DNA of 36,375 bases from Dysgonamonadaceae bacterium (lineage in GTDB: Bacteria; Bacteroidota; Bacteroidia; Bacteroidales; Azobacteroidaceae), in contig JAISUN010000042.1 in the NCBI GenBank assembly GCA_031272085.1, positions 1 to 36,375 of the forward strand, written 5' to 3'. A program made the position numbers and the translations under genes. The notes beneath the pieces were generated by a model. The model was not told where the DNA came from and did no database searches. It saw only the letters and a program-made list of their open reading frames with translations. This document shows positions 19,558 through 27,452 of this stretch, piece after piece (position 1 is the first letter of the stretch; every line of letters begins with the position of its first letter).

Positions 19558-19606
19558 ACTACGTAAATTTTGTTTTTTTTTGAATATGTTTGTGTTAAAA
19601 TTGCTT

Positions 19607-19645
19607 CATGGTTTCATTTTATCATCAAAAAAAACATGGTATCAT
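19607..19645. repeat. Two 11-bp direct repeats in the susC leader
   Basis: CATGGTTTCAT (19607-19617) and CATGGTATCAT (19635-19645) differ at one base and start 28 bp apart. Both lie between the susC -7 box and its ATG. They could be sites for a regulator of the starch operon or part of a leader structure; no regulator gene is in the window to link them to. Confidence 0.4.
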
Positions 19646-19675
19646 CCAGATACAGTATTTTCGTGTTTCCCTTTG

Positions 19676-19683
19676 CAAATATA
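19676..19683 (-). promoter_or_regulatory. -7 promoter box for the starch operon
   Basis: The minus strand reads TATATTTG followed by C, an exact TAnnTTTG match. The start point near 19669 would give a leader of roughly 110 nt before susC, much longer than the other leaders in the window. The gap 19558-19876 otherwise holds the direct repeats, the opposing MATE promoter and AT-rich DNA; no small gene or tRNA is seen. Confidence 0.55.
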
Positions 19684-19848
19684 ATAACATATTTTGAAAA
19701 AAACAGCACAATATTTTCATTTTCTAAACAAATATTAATGTTAAATACTTATATATCAACAAAATAAAGCATTATTTTTTATTCAAAAATCTAAATTAAA
19801 ATAATTTAAAAATTTGGATGAAAACGCCGTTTTTATAAATAAAATCAT

Positions 19849-19856
19849 TACTTTTG
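19849..19856 (+). promoter_or_regulatory. -7 promoter box for the MATE exporter
   Basis: TACTTTTG followed by C matches TAnnTTTG. The ATG at 19877 is 20 bp downstream, giving a leader of about 15 nt. This rejects the longer TTG-started frame that would begin before the box. Confidence 0.5.
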
Positions 19857-19876
19857 CAGCCCATAAACAGTACAGA

Positions 19877-21220
19877 ATGGCAAATTCGGGCATAAAAAAT
19901 CTCACAGAAGGCCGCATTTTCAGGCAGTTAGCAGGGCAGGCTGTGCCGGTAATGGCGACCGGATTCATCCAAATGGCTTATACTCTGACCGATATGGGAT
20001 GGCTCGGCCACCTCGGAAGCCGCGAAATGGCGGCTGTGGGCGCAATGGGAATCATCCTCTGGTTTGTCGATTCACTTGCGTTGCTGCCGAAAATGGGCGC
20101 CGAAATTGGCGTTGCCCAGTCGATAGGCCTCCGCGATGTGGAAAGGGCAAAACAGGTCGCCTCGCATACCGTGTCAATCGGGCTGCTGATGGGCGTTGCA
20201 ACGACTATTATGTTACTCGTTTTTGCTCGTCCGGTAATTTCGCTTTTCAACCTCGAAACGGAACTGAACATTATGGCTTCCGAATACCTGAAAATCTGCT
20301 GCCTGTCGCTACCTGCAATGTTCCTGATATTCACGTTTTCCGGCATTTACAACGGCACCGGAAACACCTCGACTCCATTCTATTTTATGACCATAGGGCT
20401 GGTTTGCAATATGGTTTTAGACCCGCTGTTTATTTTCGGCTTCGGCCTCCACACACGCGGGGCGGCCATTGCTACGGTTATTTCGCAACTGCTTGTTGTT
20501 GCTCTTTTTATCATAAAAATCAAGAAAAAAGACGGTATTTTGGAGCGTTTTCCGTTTTTTGTCCGTCTTCGGCGCAACTATACCGAGGCCATTATCCGCC
20601 TTGGATTGCCCGTAGCCGCGATGAATTGCCTGTTTTCGCTGATAAATTTTTATATGGCGCGAATCGCCTCGATTTGCGGCGGACATCTGGGCGTGATGAG
20701 CCAGACCACCGGCAGCCAGATTGAGGGCATTACGTGGAATTCGGCGTCGGGATTTTCTACCGCCCTCGGCACTTTTTCGGCGCAAAATCACGCGGCAGGC
20801 AAAAACGAACGCGCCGTAAAGGCATATAAATATACCTTAATCCTGCTTTTGACGCTGGGTTTTGCGGTTTCCTGCGCGTTTCTTTTTGCAGGAAAGCCGG
20901 TTTTCAGCCTATTTGTCGTGGAAGAAAAAGCGCAGTTGGCCGGGGCTGATTATCTGTTTTATATGGGATTCAGCCAGATGTTTATGATGCTCGAAATAGG
21001 TACTGCCGGCATCTGGAACGGCTTTGGACGCACTTCGCCCCCGGCTGTGGTCAGCATTGCTTTCAACCTGCTGCGGATTCCGCTCGCCCTGTGGCTCACG
21101 CAGCATTACGGCATCGATGGAGTGTGGCTTGCCATCGTTATTTCGTCGGTTTTTAAAGGCACAGTCAGCGCCGTTTGGTGGCAGGTTGTTTGGCGGAAGA
21201 AATATAAGGCGTCTGCATAA
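19877..21220 (+). CDS. MATE-family multidrug/cation antiporter
   Basis: 447 residues from the ATG at 19877, with twelve hydrophobic segments and no signal peptide, in the inner membrane. Two homologous six-helix halves are visible. The first begins IFRQLAGQAVPVMATGFIQMAYTLTDMGWLG, with the family's P-x-M start and D-x-x-[WF]-[LI]-G motif. SGIYNGTGNTSTPFYF marks the TM5 region, and NGFGRTSPPAVVS repeats that motif in the second half. The family exports cationic drugs or metabolites using Na+ or H+. It is divergent from the starch operon, about 320 bp apart, and converges on the methyltransferase gene. No substrate can be inferred. Confidence 0.9.
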   Translation: MANSGIKNLTEGRIFRQLAGQAVPVMATGFIQMAYTLTDMGWLGHLGSREMAAVGAMGIILWFVDSLALLPKMGAEIGVAQSIGLRDVERAKQVASHTVSIGLLMGVATTIMLLVFARPVISLFNLETELNIMASEYLKICCLSLPAMFLIFTFSGIYNGTGNTSTPFYFMTIGLVCNMVLDPLFIFGFGLHTRGAAIATVISQLLVVALFIIKIKKKDGILERFPFFVRLRRNYTEAIIRLGLPVAAMNCLFSLINFYMARIASICGGHLGVMSQTTGSQIEGITWNSASGFSTALGTFSAQNHAAGKNERAVKAYKYTLILLLTLGFAVSCAFLFAGKPVFSLFVVEEKAQLAGADYLFYMGFSQMFMMLEIGTAGIWNGFGRTSPPAVVSIAFNLLRIPLALWLTQHYGIDGVWLAIVISSVFKGTVSAVWWQVVWRKKYKASA

Positions 21221-21318
21221 AAATATAGTTAGCGCAAAATTAAAATGCAAACAAATTGTCCATTTTAACTTCGCTTTGTATGTTGTTGCGCTCTCCGTAA
21301 CCGGCCAACAATTCCGGC

Positions 21319-23781
21319 TCAATCTTTCAAAAAACCGTATTCATAAACCTTCGGCTCGATTTTCGCGGCCAAAGTTCGCAGAGCGTCGCGCAGGTTTTCG
21401 ATTAATTTGTTGTATTTTTCGTCAGTCGAATTGTTGTTCATTTTGCCGGCATCGTTTCTGCCCTGAAAATACTCGCGAATGTCGTATAATGAGGCGTTTA
21501 CGTTGTATTCTAAACTTTCCAAGTTTTTGAAACTTGGAAAGTTTGGTTGTGCGTGATAATACCGCCAAAGTTCCCGTCCTGCGTCGAAAACAGCCTGCGC
21601 TTCGGCAGAAAATTCGCGTTTTTTGCCTTCTTCCCAGTTCAATCCGCTGCCTTCTTCAATCTGCGAAAACAAGTCTGTATAAGCGTTATGGACTTTTTTG
21701 CCGCTCAAAAAACTGATTATGATATGGCTTTTGTATGCGGTTCGGGCGTTAACTTCTTCTTCCTTAAACGGTATCCAGTGATTTACGCCGTATTTTGAAG
21801 ATATGTTGTTGTTAAACAGCGTGTAAGCCAGACAATCGTTGTGAAATTCGTCGTCTTTTTCCCATTTTTTATTCGGGAACAGGAACTGGTCGCGATCGTT
21901 AAGCCACGTGGCCGGGATTACTTTGCGGACGGCGAAACAGACGCTTGCGTGAATAAGATTTTCCAAATTTATGTAAATTCCGCGGGGAACGGCAACTTGT
22001 TCTTTGGCGTTTGTAATAAAAATACCGTCTTGGGCTTGAAAATCATTTCGTGTAACTCCTTCAAGCCAACCCATATAAAAGTCATTTTTATTTTTAAAAG
22101 TATTTACCCACTTGCTGAAATATTTGTCTGCCGCAAAAGAGTAAAAACCGTGTTTGCCCGCTTTTTTGAAATTTTCGTCAAAAATGTCTGCTTTAATGGA
22201 TTTGAAAACGACTTTCTTTTTCGTGTCCCAGATTTTGAAACCAATGGGAAATTTTCCTGTAACATTGTCAAACGACCAGGCCGGAACTATGAACGCTTTT
22301 TCGAGTTTTGCCTGAAAATTTTCCCTAAATGTCTGAAAATGAGCGCCTGTCAATGTTTTCATCTTGGAAAACTCGGCTATGACGCAATCAGGAATTTCAT
22401 TATAAATTCTAATCAAAAATTGAGCAAACAATTCGCGATTTGCGCCGGAAAGTTGAGAATGATATTTATCGTGAATTTTTGATAAATTCACGCCTGTCTT
22501 TTTCCCCGCAATTTCCGCATACGGCGGATTAATATAAACAATCAGCCTTTTGCGCAATTTAGGATTGTTGATGATTTCCCGCAGTTCTTCGGGCAGTTTA
22601 TCGAAACTGTCATTCAGGAAATCGAACTGGAAAACGTGGTCTTCGAGCAGGTTTGCGCCGTTTTCTATGCGCTGTTTCATAACATCGACGTCGGCCTTGT
22701 CGAGCGTCGAAGCCCAGATTTTATATTTGTTTGTCAGTCCGGCAAGTAGGTTGCCCGTTCCGGCGCAGCAATCCCAGACAAAATACTCGTCTTGCCAGTT
22801 CTCGCCAAAAGTTTTTGCCAAATATTCCTGCGATTTTTCCACCCAGATTCGCGGCGTATAAAAACTGCCCTTGCGCTCGCGAATGTCCTGCGGTACAAGC
22901 AAATCCTGTCGGTCAATTATGTAATCCCAATATTCTTCGAGCGGAGGCCGCTCATATTTCGCCCAAAACAGGTTGTGCGCTTTCTGCTTGTCGGTAAACT
23001 GTATCGTGCTTGCCGAAAACAGTTCATCATCATCGAAGCGACGGTCGGCAACGTAATGATTTGATTTCAGCAGAACAAAAAGTTTTTCCTGAATCGATTC
23101 GTTGTCGTGCGAAAGCAGGTCGGCCAAATAAAAATGGCCGCTAATCAGTCCGCGTTTTTTGACTTTATCCCAATTTACGCCGATTGTCGGCATCACGCTT
23201 TCCGTCCAGCGTTGATAAACGTTTATGAAATTGTTTTTATCAATACGGATTTTTGAAGTTTCGGTTTTTCCGGCAACAAAATTATTGTGGATAAAACGTT
23301 TTAATTCAGCCTCGTCATGCTCAAAATAAAACAGGTAAGTTTCAAAAGGAACGTCGTTTTCAAGAATCTGTTTTATTTTTCCGTAAACCTGCTGAAATTC
23401 TTTTGTTTCGTGGTTCGAGGGCGCAACATTCCAGTTAAAATCGTTCTGATAGAAGATTTCCTGAATTTCACTGAACGGCACAAACGCGATTTTTTCGCTG
23501 TCGTAGCAGCCCAAAAACGCCGGAGGCAGGATTTCGTCGAAAGTACGCGCTTTGCCGATTGTCAGCACAAGTTGAGCGAGCATAAGCGGTATGTCGGTCG
23601 GTTTTTGCTTCGCCTCGGCCCACAGCAAATATTCATCCTCTAAATCAACAGCGCCGGACGGACGCCGGACTTTTACGGCAAAGTCGATTTTTCCCAGAAT
23701 TTTCGTGCAGTCGAAATTCCGGAAAAAATCCTGCGTAACCCGGTTTTTAACCTCTTCTTCGAGAATATTTGCGTACCTCAC
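21319..23781 (-). CDS. Type IIG-like restriction enzyme/N6-adenine DNA methyltransferase
   Basis: 820 residues. The N-terminus carries a plausible PD-(D/E)xK nuclease site: D33 in GKIDFAVKV, then E56 and K58 in LLWAEAKQ. A helical region follows. The methyltransferase core contains RKGSFYTPRIWVEKS (motif X, about 303-317), WDCCAGTGNLL (motif I, 336-346) and INPPYAEI (motif IV, 417-424), the order of gamma-class N6-adenine enzymes. The C-terminal 300 residues (WLEGVTRNDF onward) probably recognise the target. Nuclease plus methylase in one chain is the type IIG arrangement; a stand-alone epigenetic methylase or a BREX-related enzyme are alternatives. It is divergent from the alpha-CTD-repeat gene. 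A 33-bp palindrome is embedded in frame at residues 747-757. Sampled lines look AT-richer than the sus genes. Confidence 0.82.
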   Translation of the reverse strand: MRYANILEEEVKNRVTQDFFRNFDCTKILGKIDFAVKVRRPSGAVDLEDEYLLWAEAKQKPTDIPLMLAQLVLTIGKARTFDEILPPAFLGCYDSEKIAFVPFSEIQEIFYQNDFNWNVAPSNHETKEFQQVYGKIKQILENDVPFETYLFYFEHDEAELKRFIHNNFVAGKTETSKIRIDKNNFINVYQRWTESVMPTIGVNWDKVKKRGLISGHFYLADLLSHDNESIQEKLFVLLKSNHYVADRRFDDDELFSASTIQFTDKQKAHNLFWAKYERPPLEEYWDYIIDRQDLLVPQDIRERKGSFYTPRIWVEKSQEYLAKTFGENWQDEYFVWDCCAGTGNLLAGLTNKYKIWASTLDKADVDVMKQRIENGANLLEDHVFQFDFLNDSFDKLPEELREIINNPKLRKRLIVYINPPYAEIAGKKTGVNLSKIHDKYHSQLSGANRELFAQFLIRIYNEIPDCVIAEFSKMKTLTGAHFQTFRENFQAKLEKAFIVPAWSFDNVTGKFPIGFKIWDTKKKVVFKSIKADIFDENFKKAGKHGFYSFAADKYFSKWVNTFKNKNDFYMGWLEGVTRNDFQAQDGIFITNAKEQVAVPRGIYINLENLIHASVCFAVRKVIPATWLNDRDQFLFPNKKWEKDDEFHNDCLAYTLFNNNISSKYGVNHWIPFKEEEVNARTAYKSHIIISFLSGKKVHNAYTDLFSQIEEGSGLNWEEGKKREFSAEAQAVFDAGRELWRYYHAQPNFPSFKNLESLEYNVNASLYDIREYFQGRNDAGKMNNNSTDEKYNKLIENLRDALRTLAAKIEPKVYEYGFLKD
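21512..21544. repeat. 33-bp palindromic repeat, copy B (inside the methyltransferase gene)
   Basis: A perfect 15-bp inverted repeat with a three-base spacer; read on the minus strand the arm is AAACTTTCCAAGTTT and the spacer CAA. Its 33 bp equal eleven codons, read through as NFPSFKNLESL (residues 747-757) without disturbing the frame. Length, AAAC/GTTT ends and CAA spacer are those of the repeat at 12277-12309, although six of the fifteen arm positions differ. Confidence 0.8.
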
Positions 23782-23807
23782 AATTTATTGTATAATGTTT
23801 TCTGGTG

Positions 23808-23815
23808 CAAAGATA
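23808..23815 (-). promoter_or_regulatory. -7 promoter box for the methyltransferase
   Basis: The minus strand reads TATCTTTG followed by C, an exact match lying 27 bp before the ATG at 23781. It is back to back with the plus-strand box at 23873. Confidence 0.5.
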
Positions 23816-23872
23816 AAAAATAAATTTCAAATATAAGATACCAATAAATAGTATTTTGTAAATAAATTTTCA

Positions 23873-23880
23873 TATATTTG
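23873..23880 (+). promoter_or_regulatory. -7 promoter box for the alpha-CTD-repeat gene
   Basis: TATATTTG followed by C matches TAnnTTTG. The ATG at 23926 is 46 bp beyond it. The longer reading starting with a TTG at 23878 falls inside the box and is discarded. Confidence 0.5.
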
Positions 23881-23925
23881 CAGTTCAATTTGAATATTAA
23901 TATTTTTATAATTAACATTTTTATT

Positions 23926-25539
23926 ATGGATAAGCAAAATTTAACGTTAAATTTAAGCGGGATTCAATTCTCAATGGATTCTGACGCACAGGACAGAATC
24001 ATAAAAGAGGTTACAAACTCGGTACTTGAACGCTTTGAGAGCAATTTGAGCGAACTGACGAATGAGTTGCGGGAGAAAATTGCATTAATCGGCGAACAGT
24101 ACAATTCCTTGCTGGCAAATCTTGGAACGCTGCCGACTGCGCCTGCCAAAGAGAAAAAAGTGAAAGTTGAGGCAAAACCCGCCCCTGCGGTAAAAGAAAA
24201 AAAATCGAGCGAAAGCGTCGAAGAAAAGTTGAACAAAGACATTCAGGGATTTTCTGCGTACAAAAAATATCCCGATTTTATCGACGAAATGGGCTTCAAA
24301 TCGCTGCTTGATATGCTTGTTTACCAGGCTACGCATCAAAGTCCGCAGTATTTTCAGGAGCAAACTTTCATAACAGACTTCCTGAACGAAAGCAAACTGA
24401 AAGTCTTTGTGAACAAACCGGAAGTAAAAAAACGCCTGAAAACAATATTAAAACAAACGGAAACTCCGAAAAAAGCGAAAAAAGCCGAGGCCGCTCCCCT
24501 ACCCTCCGACGGCGTAGTTACGAAAAACACGCCTTTTGAAAGCCTCGACGCCTCGAAAATTCTGAAAGGATTTGTACGTAAAAAAGATTTGGAAACAGTG
24601 AAAGACGCTGTTATGTATTGCAACGAAGTTAAGTTGAAGGCTCTTCTGAAAGAAGGCGCAGTCAATAAACACTCTATGGATTATCAATTAGTGAAATATT
24701 TAAGCGGTCTGGGATTTTCTAATACTCAAATGGAAGCCTTTTTGAAAAAGGTTGACAGCGGCGCGACCGGCGAAACGGAAGAAAAACTTCCCGCAGCGAA
24801 GGCCGTAAAAAGCAAAGCATCCGAAGAAGACGCCTATTTGGAAAAGGAAATGAAAAGCAGCAATTTCCACAATCTTACCGAAGAAGAATTTAACACGCTT
24901 TATTCCGACGTGAAAGATTATCCGTTTTCGGAATATTTGCAGGAAACTGTTTTCAAAAAATATAAGATTAAATCAATATTTGAACTTTTGTTTTGGGTTT
25001 GTGGCATAACGCGCGACTTCCTTGCCTACAAACTCGACGTTGATAAAGCCGCCCTGATACGCTTCGAAAACATTTTGGAAGAACACGGAATAATAGAGCC
25101 AATCAGCAAAATGGAGGCTATGAGTTACACTTACAAGTCAAAATATTTCCATTACGTCCGTTTTTACCGCAATAAAATAATCAACCGGCAGTTGAGCCTG
25201 ATAAGATTCAACAAAAATCTGACCGAAGACGAACAAAATGCGCTTTACACTCCGGTTGAAGAATTGGGCTTTTCGGAAGAAACTCTGGCAATTCTCAAAC
25301 ACAATAAAATTACGACGGCAATCGGCCTGATTTCTTACATCAATTACGGATGCGATACGGCCTACCCCGCTCAATTTACCGACGCCGTTTTAGAAGAAAT
25401 AGACAAAGTTTTGTACAATAACGACCTCAAAAGCCATAAATTTGTAAGTTATGTCAATGGATTGAGGAGTTATTATTACAAAAGCAGTATGTTTATTCAA
25501 AAGCGAAAAGCGGCGAAACAACAACCGCAAACGGAGTAA
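23926..25539 (+). CDS. Unrecognised coiled-coil protein with RNA polymerase alpha-CTD-like repeats
   Basis: 537 residues, no signal peptide or membrane segment. Residues 20-67 form a probable coiled coil, followed by a Lys/Ala/Pro/Glu linker. The best domain is 441-498 (TPVEELGFSEETLAILKHNK, then ITTAIGLISY and AVLEEIDKVL). It follows the pattern of the RNA polymerase alpha C-terminal domain: P-x-E-x-L-x-[LF]-S, L-K-x-x-x-I-x-T, L-[LI]-x, L-x-E-I. Weaker copies seem present at about 331-388 (YPFSEYLQETVFKKYKIKSI) and 202-262 (TPFESLDASK), and possibly at 112-176. Such helix-hairpin domains bind DNA or protein partners. Charged linkers (about 177-200 and 280-312) separate the modules. It is divergent from the type IIG-like gene across 144 bp, which may indicate a functional pair. 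The domain call is by eye only; the function is unknown. Confidence 0.7.
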   Translation: MDKQNLTLNLSGIQFSMDSDAQDRIIKEVTNSVLERFESNLSELTNELREKIALIGEQYNSLLANLGTLPTAPAKEKKVKVEAKPAPAVKEKKSSESVEEKLNKDIQGFSAYKKYPDFIDEMGFKSLLDMLVYQATHQSPQYFQEQTFITDFLNESKLKVFVNKPEVKKRLKTILKQTETPKKAKKAEAAPLPSDGVVTKNTPFESLDASKILKGFVRKKDLETVKDAVMYCNEVKLKALLKEGAVNKHSMDYQLVKYLSGLGFSNTQMEAFLKKVDSGATGETEEKLPAAKAVKSKASEEDAYLEKEMKSSNFHNLTEEEFNTLYSDVKDYPFSEYLQETVFKKYKIKSIFELLFWVCGITRDFLAYKLDVDKAALIRFENILEEHGIIEPISKMEAMSYTYKSKYFHYVRFYRNKIINRQLSLIRFNKNLTEDEQNALYTPVEELGFSEETLAILKHNKITTAIGLISYINYGCDTAYPAQFTDAVLEEIDKVLYNNDLKSHKFVSYVNGLRSYYYKSSMFIQKRKAAKQQPQTE

Positions 25540-25546
25540 AATTTAA

Positions 25547-25566
25547 ATTGTTCCACGTGGAACAAT
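25547..25566. promoter_or_regulatory. parS: parS-like centromere site (ParB-binding palindrome)
   Basis: A perfect 20-bp palindrome with the core TGTTCCACGTGGAACA at 25549-25564. This differs from the widely conserved TGTTNCACGTGAAACA parS consensus at one base, and the change makes the site fully symmetric. It lies in the 32-bp gap between two converging genes, six bases from the stop of mnmG (gidA), a gene commonly found near chromosomal origins and parS sites. It has no loop and no flanking T run, so it is not a terminator. Confidence 0.75.
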
Positions 25567-25571
25567 CATTT

Positions 25572-27452
25572 TTATCTTCCAAGTAAAACCAAAAGAACGT
25601 TAATATCGTTAGGGGAAACGCCGGGTATTCGCGAAGCCTGCGCAATAGTTTCCGGATTAATCCTTGTCAATTTCTGCTTTGCCTCGGTTGACAAGGATTG
25701 TTGTTTTGAATAATCTATTTTACCGCGGATTTTAATATTTTCAAGGCGATGGATTTTATCGGCTATAATTCGCTCGCGGGCGATGTAGCCTTCATATTTA
25801 ATTTTGATTTCTGCGGCCTCAACAATCTCTGCTTTGCGCGAGGAGGAAATATTGTCGAGGCAAACCTGCAAATCGGGGATAACTTCGCACAAAGAAGCAA
25901 TATCTAATTGCGGACGCAAAATCAGGTCAAGCAATTTTACGCTGTGCTTCAGGGGACTTGTTCCGGACATTTCAAGGAAAGAATTAATTCTCGACGGCTT
26001 GACTGAACAAGAGCGAGCAAATTCTATAATTTCCTCGATTTGCGATTTCTTTTCCACCAGCAAATCGTAACGCTCTTTTGTTGTAAGACCAAGATTATAA
26101 GCCTTTTCTGTAAGGCGCATATCCGCATCGTCCTGACGGAGCAATATCCTGTATTCCGCTCTGGAAGTGAACATCCGGTAAGGTTCGTCCACGCCTTTTG
26201 TAATTAGGTCGTCAATCAGAACCCCGATATAAGCCTCGTCGCGGCCAAGAATGAACTCGGCTCCGCCATTGGCTTTCAAGTGGGCATTAAGGCCGGCAAT
26301 CAGTCCCTGGCAGGCCGCTTCTTCGTAACCCGTAGTGCCATTGATTTGTCCGGCAAAAAACAGATTTTTTATTTGTTTTGTTTCTAATGTCGGATTCAAC
26401 TGCGTCGGCTGAAAAAAATCATATTCTATCGCGTAACCCGGGCGGAAAAGTTTTACGTCCCTCAACGCGGGAATTTTTTTCAGAGCCTCAATCTGAATTT
26501 CAAGCGGCATAGACGTCGAAAATCCGTTCAGATAATATTCGGCTGTATTTTCTCCTTCCGGTTCGAGAAACAACTGATGTTTGTCTTTGCCTTCAAAAGT
26601 TACGATTTTAGTTTCAATGCTTGGACAGTAGCGCGGTCCGATGCTTTTTATCTGTCCGTTGTAGAGCGGCGAATCGGCAAGGCTGTTTCGCAAAACCGAA
26701 TGAACTTCCTCGTTTGTGTAAAGCGTCCAGCAGGACAACTGTTTCAGCGGACGGGGTTTGAAATCGAGATAAGAAAATTTGTGAAAATCATTTTCGCCTT
26801 TCTGCTCTTCTGTCAGCGAAAAATCTACTGTTCGCGCGTCAATGCGAGGCGGAGTGCCTGTTTTCATCCGCTCGGATTCAAAGCCGAGGGATTTCAGTTG
26901 CTCGGTTAATCCAAATGAAGCCGGCTCGGATACTCGGCCGCCCGATATTTGCACTCGCCCGAAATGCAGCAAGCCGTTCAGGAAAGTTCCGGCCGTAAGG
27001 ATTACCGATTTAGCGTAAATTTCCACTCCCAGCGCGGTTTTCACGCCGATAACGGATTTGTCTTTTATTATCAGTTCGGTAACTGTATCCTGCCAAATTG
27101 AGAGGTTTTTGATTCCGTCCAAAGTTTCGCGCCATTTGTCGATAAATTTCATTCTGTCGCTCTGGGCGCGGGGACTCCACATCGCGGGGCCTTTCGAGCG
27201 GTTCAGCATACGAAACTGGATGGCTGTGAGGTCGGTTACGATTCCCATTTGTCCGCCAAGCGCATCTATCTCCCTCACTATCTGGCCTTTGGCTATTCCT
27301 CCAACAGCCGGATTGCAACTCATTTGCGCAATTTTATTCATATCCTGCGTAATCAGGAGCGTTTTCGACCCCAGATTAGCCGCCGCCGAAGCCGCTTCAC
27401 ATCCGGCGTGGCCGGCGCCTGCTACTATTACTTCGTAATCGAATTTCATCAT
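25572..27452 (-). CDS. mnmG: tRNA uridine-5-carboxymethylaminomethyl modification enzyme MnmG (GidA)
   Basis: 626 residues, full length. MnmG is the FAD- and NADH-dependent partner of MnmE that adds the carboxymethylaminomethyl group to U34 of certain tRNAs. The FAD-binding GAGHAG (12-17) is followed by the family signatures QMSCNPAVGGIAKGQIVREIDALGG and RAQSDR. The conserved GTPPRID, YCPSIETKI and CQGLIAGLNAHLKANG segments are present. The C-terminal helical domain ends in ASRIPGVSPNDINVLLVLLGR, typical of the family. The protein starts with two Met codons; the first ATG overlaps the ybeY stop as ATGA, implying coupling. The gene is expressed from the ybeY promoter. Confidence 0.97.
   Translation of the reverse strand: MMKFDYEVIVAGAGHAGCEAASAAANLGSKTLLITQDMNKIAQMSCNPAVGGIAKGQIVREIDALGGQMGIVTDLTAIQFRMLNRSKGPAMWSPRAQSDRMKFIDKWRETLDGIKNLSIWQDTVTELIIKDKSVIGVKTALGVEIYAKSVILTAGTFLNGLLHFGRVQISGGRVSEPASFGLTEQLKSLGFESERMKTGTPPRIDARTVDFSLTEEQKGENDFHKFSYLDFKPRPLKQLSCWTLYTNEEVHSVLRNSLADSPLYNGQIKSIGPRYCPSIETKIVTFEGKDKHQLFLEPEGENTAEYYLNGFSTSMPLEIQIEALKKIPALRDVKLFRPGYAIEYDFFQPTQLNPTLETKQIKNLFFAGQINGTTGYEEAACQGLIAGLNAHLKANGGAEFILGRDEAYIGVLIDDLITKGVDEPYRMFTSRAEYRILLRQDDADMRLTEKAYNLGLTTKERYDLLVEKKSQIEEIIEFARSCSVKPSRINSFLEMSGTSPLKHSVKLLDLILRPQLDIASLCEVIPDLQVCLDNISSSRKAEIVEAAEIKIKYEGYIARERIIADKIHRLENIKIRGKIDYSKQQSLSTEAKQKLTRINPETIAQASRIPGVSPNDINVLLVLLGR

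Noticed and set aside
21221..21318. Terminator or small gene in the gap after the MATE gene
   Set aside because: Only a four-base CCGG repeat pair is seen, with no T run and no plausible start and reading frame.
25547..25566. Bidirectional terminator between converging genes
   Set aside because: The palindrome is continuous with no loop and has no adjacent T run, unlike the hairpin at 5453-5481; a protein-binding site fits better.
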